Shown here: positions 7,252 through 9,517 of the stretch, piece after piece
Layout: each line of letters opens with the position of its first letter
Numbering within the stretch: position 1 is the stretch's first letter
NCBI GenBank assembly: GCA_037441775.1
Contig: JBBIRO010000065.1
Coordinates: 1 to 9,517, forward strand
Length of the DNA stretch: 9,517 nt
Direction: 5' to 3'
Origin: CAMTWB01 sp037441775
GTDB lineage: Bacteria > Desulfobacterota > Syntrophia > Syntrophales > CAMTWB01
The notes under the pieces: generated by a model
What the model saw: the letters and a program-made list of their open reading frames with translations, nothing else
Databases searched by the model: none
Told to the model about the DNA's origin: nothing
Program-made: the position numbers and the translations under genes

Positions 7252-7744
7252 GCAGGTCTCCTTTCTGAAGCACAATCACGGCCTTGATCGCGTACATGAA
7301 AAGGACCAGGCATGTCAGTACCAGCGCTGCGGCAATCAAGAACATAAAGGGGGCCCGGGGAATTTCCAGAACCCCCGTCACCCAGCCGTATCTGAGATTA
7401 CGCAATGCCATGATGAACACTCCCACGGTGAGCCAGGCGGTAAATACGAGAGAAATAATACTGTTGACAAGGTCAAAGAAAGCCTGCGTCCGGGGCCGAA
7501 AGCGGTCAACCAGGATATCCACCGATACATGCCCTTTCATAAACGTAACGTAAGCGATGGACGTGCTCAATATCACCGAAGCTATCAGCTCCACAAGCTC
7601 GTGGGTGCCGGGAATCGGCTCGTTGGTAAGATTATACCTGATAACATCGGTCATCACGAGGGCCACACACCCCACAACGGCTACCATGGAAACAAAAGCC
7701 ATCTTCTCTGTTATAAACTGCACTATCTTTTCAAAAGCATTCAT
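7241..7744 (-). CDS. dctQ: TRAP transporter small permease subunit DctQ
   Basis: Small membrane subunit of the TRAP importer, needed to assemble with DctM. Its 167 residues and four predicted membrane segments (about 13-33, 47-67, 88-112 and 130-154) match the family. The loop after the first segment reads TDVIRYNLTNEPIPGTHELVE at about 32-52, the conserved R-Y/F-N...PGT.ELVE region of DctQ proteins; MKGHVSVDILVDRF at about 69-82 is also typical. Start ATG 7744 follows a purine-rich GGAGGG close by. The gene lies 145 bp downstream of dctP, with a terminator-like hairpin in the gap, and overlaps dctM by 11 bp. Confidence 0.92.
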   Translation of the reverse strand: MNAFEKIVQFITEKMAFVSMVAVVGCVALVMTDVIRYNLTNEPIPGTHELVELIASVILSTSIAYVTFMKGHVSVDILVDRFRPRTQAFFDLVNSIISLVFTAWLTVGVFIMALRNLRYGWVTGVLEIPRAPFMFLIAAALVLTCLVLFMYAIKAVIVLQKGDLHGA

Positions 7745-7792
7745 TCGCCCTCCCGGGTTTTTTGTTGCAAGCGGTCAATTAGTTTTCTTCGC

Positions 7793-7843
7793 AAAAAAGT
7801 TGGGGCACTAGGACGGGGAGAAACCCGGCGGTACCCCAACTTT
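7793..7843 (-). terminator. Intrinsic terminator or attenuator between dctP and dctQ
   Basis: On the minus strand the 10-bp perfect stem AAAGTTGGGG / CCCCAACTTT (arms 7834-7843 and 7796-7805 in + coordinates) closes a 28-base C/G-rich loop, and the second arm runs straight into a T-run (six T in all, 7793-7798). This is the shape of a Rho-independent terminator for transcripts coming from dctP. Because dctQ and dctM follow on the same strand with no obvious promoter of their own, it probably acts as a partial terminator that gives more DctP than DctQM. It could also protect the 3' end of a dctP mRNA. Confidence 0.7.
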
Positions 7844-7889
7844 CCTGCCGCACTCTGACTGATATCAAGCCAAATCCACGTTCATTATC

Positions 7890-9014
7890 CTATTTTTTTC
7901 CCGTGGGCGGCACCGGCTGAGTCGGCCAGGCGTGTCTCCACGTAGAAAACGGGGGTGTCGTGTTATAGTATTTATCCAGCTCGATGAACTTAGTCCACAC
8001 AGCCTTTCTCCTGGCGTCTGTGCCAATCCATTTGTCGATGAGACCAGATGTTGCGGCAACCCATTTAGCATATTCAGGCGGATTCTCCGCGCGCGGGTCG
8101 AAGTAGGAGTACCCTGGAAGCTTTTTCATGTACTCTAACCCATCTGCCTCACCCCATGTCCTCAACTGACCGTAGTATGCCGGCCAGACAGCGTTGACCT
8201 CATCAAAGATCTTTTTCACGCTTGCCGGCAAGCGATCATAAGCGGTCTTGTTCATTACCTTAAAGAAAATGAAGTGGTAGCTGAATGGAGCAAAAGTAAT
8301 ATTCCGCACGTATGAACCCAGACCGAAGCCCTTAGGCGTGTCAGTGGGACAGAGGATGCCATCGATCAGTTTGGCCTCAAACCTCTCAAGCGCCACACTC
8401 ATGGGGGCGAACAGAGCTTTTGCTCCCAGAGCTTCTACCGTCGCGACTGATGCGGGGTTTGCCGCTCTGATGGTCTTGCCTGAGAAGTCGGCCAGTGTTC
8501 TAATATCTTTACCCGGCACTGTAAGGATGTAACCCGGTCCAGTGGACCAGAAATGCAACAGCTTCATTTTTGTGGGGACGAATTGAGCCTGAAGCTCGGG
8601 CATCTGATCATGAAGGGCCTGTATTGTCAATGACATCGTGTAAGCGTTCCTTCTGAAAGCTTCGCCAGGGAATTCGGGACCAGACCACAGTGGGAATACA
8701 CCGGGACTATAGCCAGGGCCGCTTGTCCCGACACTGTAGGTTCCGGCCTCAATGCCGTCCAATAGCCTTGCCGGATGCACGCCATAGAACTCGTTCCAGG
8801 CGATCTCAAAATCGGGCGTCTCGGCCAGAACGCGGTCGGATATGGTCTTCATCCAGGTCTTGTGTCCGATGGCGGCTTGAAAGTCGCCGGCCGGCCAGAA
8901 GGTAGCGAAATCGAGCTGAATCTTCTGTCGAGCACTGGCGGGCGCTGCCCAGCCGATAACAACCATGCTCGCAACCACCATTGTTGCTAACGCGACTAAA
9001 CATATTCTCTTCAC
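7890..9014 (-). CDS. dctP: TRAP transporter periplasmic substrate-binding protein DctP
   Basis: Periplasmic receptor that captures a (probably carboxylate) solute and delivers it to DctQM. The 374-residue precursor begins with a clear Sec signal peptide: KR at 2-3, hydrophobic stretch about 6-22, and an ASA cleavage site with likely cleavage after Ala28. The mature protein starts KIQLDFATFWPAGDF, typical of the family. Further marks are LLDGIEAGTYSVGTSGPGY at about 84-102, the domain-hinge segment LADFSGKTIRAANPAS at about 174-189 with Arg183, the family's carboxylate-binding arginine, and ALERFEAKLIDGI at 208-220. It is longer than the 330-aa C4-dicarboxylate binders, nearer to the 360-370-aa keto-acid/lactate group, but the substrate cannot be assigned. 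The start is GTG at 9014, backed by a strong AAGGAGG site; an ATG at 9003 is out of frame. First gene of dctPQM. Confidence 0.94.
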   Translation of the reverse strand: MKRICLVALATMVVASMVVIGWAAPASARQKIQLDFATFWPAGDFQAAIGHKTWMKTISDRVLAETPDFEIAWNEFYGVHPARLLDGIEAGTYSVGTSGPGYSPGVFPLWSGPEFPGEAFRRNAYTMSLTIQALHDQMPELQAQFVPTKMKLLHFWSTGPGYILTVPGKDIRTLADFSGKTIRAANPASVATVEALGAKALFAPMSVALERFEAKLIDGILCPTDTPKGFGLGSYVRNITFAPFSYHFIFFKVMNKTAYDRLPASVKKIFDEVNAVWPAYYGQLRTWGEADGLEYMKKLPGYSYFDPRAENPPEYAKWVAATSGLIDKWIGTDARRKAVWTKFIELDKYYNTTPPFSTWRHAWPTQPVPPTGKK

Positions 9015-9323
9015 TTTTCCCCTCCTTTTGTTGTTTTGACGTTTTAGAGCTCTCTGAAATTACCTCAGAAAAAGGCTTCCAGCGATTCGCGCTGTTTCTT
9101 TTCCTTTCCCCCGAAGTTCACCCCCTTTCGGCCAAAAGGTAATTTATGCTGCTTACGTTTAGCGACAACAATCAATACATGCACTATCCATCCTGAGTTC
9201 CCCTTAATGTGTAAGGAGGATTGAGGCATTAAAATAAATTAATTGTGTTATTAACGATATTCATGGAAAGTATTTCTCGATGGTTGCAGGCAATGACTCG
9301 CTTATATACTTACGCCTGTGGAG
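9015..9323. other. Long leader or intergenic region before dctP, no clear gene
   Basis: AT-rich stretch between the proposed promoter and dctP. It holds small inverted repeats: CCTTT/AAAGG at 9124-9139 around CGGCCA, CCTTA/TAAGG at 9202-9216, and TTAAT/ATTAA at about 9238-9253. A 54-codon minus-strand frame at 9229-9065 exists but lacks a ribosome site. Apart from the strong ribosome site of dctP near 9015-9028, I see nothing decisive; the small hairpins could be leader structure. Confidence 0.4.
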
Positions 9324-9341
9324 AACGATTGGTCACTCGTT
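9324..9341. promoter_or_regulatory. Candidate operator palindrome upstream of dctP
   Basis: AACGATTGGTCACTCGTT is an 18-bp imperfect palindrome (7 of 9 symmetric positions pair, with 5-bp outer arms AACGA/TCGTT and a TTGGTC core). It lies about 30-50 bases downstream of the predicted -10 box of the dctP promoter. The size and TGGTC core recall operators of the FadR branch of GntR regulators, a family that often controls TRAP transporter genes. No regulator gene is visible in the window, and a related TTGACCGTT half-site at 9466-9474 may be chance. Confidence 0.3.
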
Positions 9342-9373
9342 AGAAAGAAAACGATAATGAGACAGGTAGCTGT

Positions 9374-9401
9374 ATTATGACTATATTTTTAAGCTTGTCA
9401 A
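9374..9401 (-). promoter_or_regulatory. Sigma-70-like promoter facing dctP
   Basis: Read on the minus strand there is a perfect -35 box TTGACA (9401-9396), a 16-base AT-rich spacer and a -10 box CATAAT (9379-9374), which has five of six consensus bases. It points toward dctP, whose start codon is about 360 bases downstream, giving a long 5' leader. A second TTGACA at 9502-9497 lacks a good -10 partner. No -24/-12 (sigma-54) pair was found. Confidence 0.5.
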
Positions 9402-9517
9402 GGTTTTTTGTCTAAGAAGAAATACAGTTTTTCACCCAGGTCGTTTCTTGTCTCTAGCTAAATGATTGACCGTTCCTTATTGCAGATGCCATCTTCTGTC
9501 AATACAAAAAATGACGA

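Noticed and set aside
7252..7275. TTG start at 7275 for dctM
   Set aside because: It would add eight non-conserved residues and lacks a ribosome site; the ATG at 7251 has a well-placed AGGAG.
7145..7858. 237-codon open frame on the + strand
   Set aside because: It is antisense to dctM, dctQ and the intergenic hairpin. The translation is rich in His, Arg and Pro without any family resemblance, whereas the minus-strand frames are clear TRAP subunits.
9065..9229. 54-codon minus-strand frame upstream of dctP
   Set aside because: It has an ATG but no ribosome site, and its composition is low in acidic residues with no known motif; most likely chance in the leader, though a leader peptide cannot be excluded.

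Overview
The window looks like chromosomal DNA of a mesophilic anaerobic bacterium, most likely of the Desulfobacterota (deltaproteobacterial, Syntrophus or sulfate-reducer type). I infer this from the style of the proteins: a Bacillus-like PyrR heading a proteobacterial-style pyrBC operon with a class I dihydroorotase, an MgtE-RecO pair, a DctPQM TRAP transporter, and a DUF2080 protein best known from archaea. No rRNA or other taxonomic marker is present, so the assignment is weak. There are no tRNA or rRNA genes, no CRISPR array and no intact insertion sequence.

Bases 63-2891 (+ strand) hold a pyrimidine biosynthesis operon, pyrR-pyrB-pyrC. PyrR is the UMP-sensing regulator and uracil phosphoribosyltransferase. 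PyrB and PyrC catalyse steps 2 and 3 of de novo UMP synthesis, and their genes overlap by 4 bp. The PyrR-responsive leader would lie mostly upstream of the window. Bases 2953-5081 (+) hold a second coupled pair, the magnesium channel mgtE and the recombination mediator recO, also overlapping by 4 bp. Only about 60 bp separate it from pyrC, so all five genes may be one transcription unit.

A 20-bp perfect palindrome resembling a dispersed REP-type repeat closes this unit at about 5115. Everything after it is on the minus strand. Reading leftward from about 5811 are a small DUF2080 'transposase-associated' gene and a GNAT acetyltransferase gene, closely spaced and probably co-transcribed. Just upstream of DUF2080 (5861-5936) is a non-coding, strongly foldable segment. 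It could be the relict end or guide-RNA region of an IS200/IS605-like element, or a local operator or attenuator.

Bases 5947-9014 (minus) hold a complete three-component TRAP transporter in the order dctP (periplasmic binding protein), dctQ (small membrane subunit), dctM (large permease). A terminator-like hairpin sits between dctP and dctQ, as expected if the binding protein is made in excess. The last 503 bases (9015-9517) have no convincing gene. They hold a good sigma-70-like promoter facing dctP and a FadR/GntR-like imperfect palindrome just downstream of it. The window is mostly ordinary; the DUF2080-GNAT locus with its structured upstream region is the part most worth a second look.
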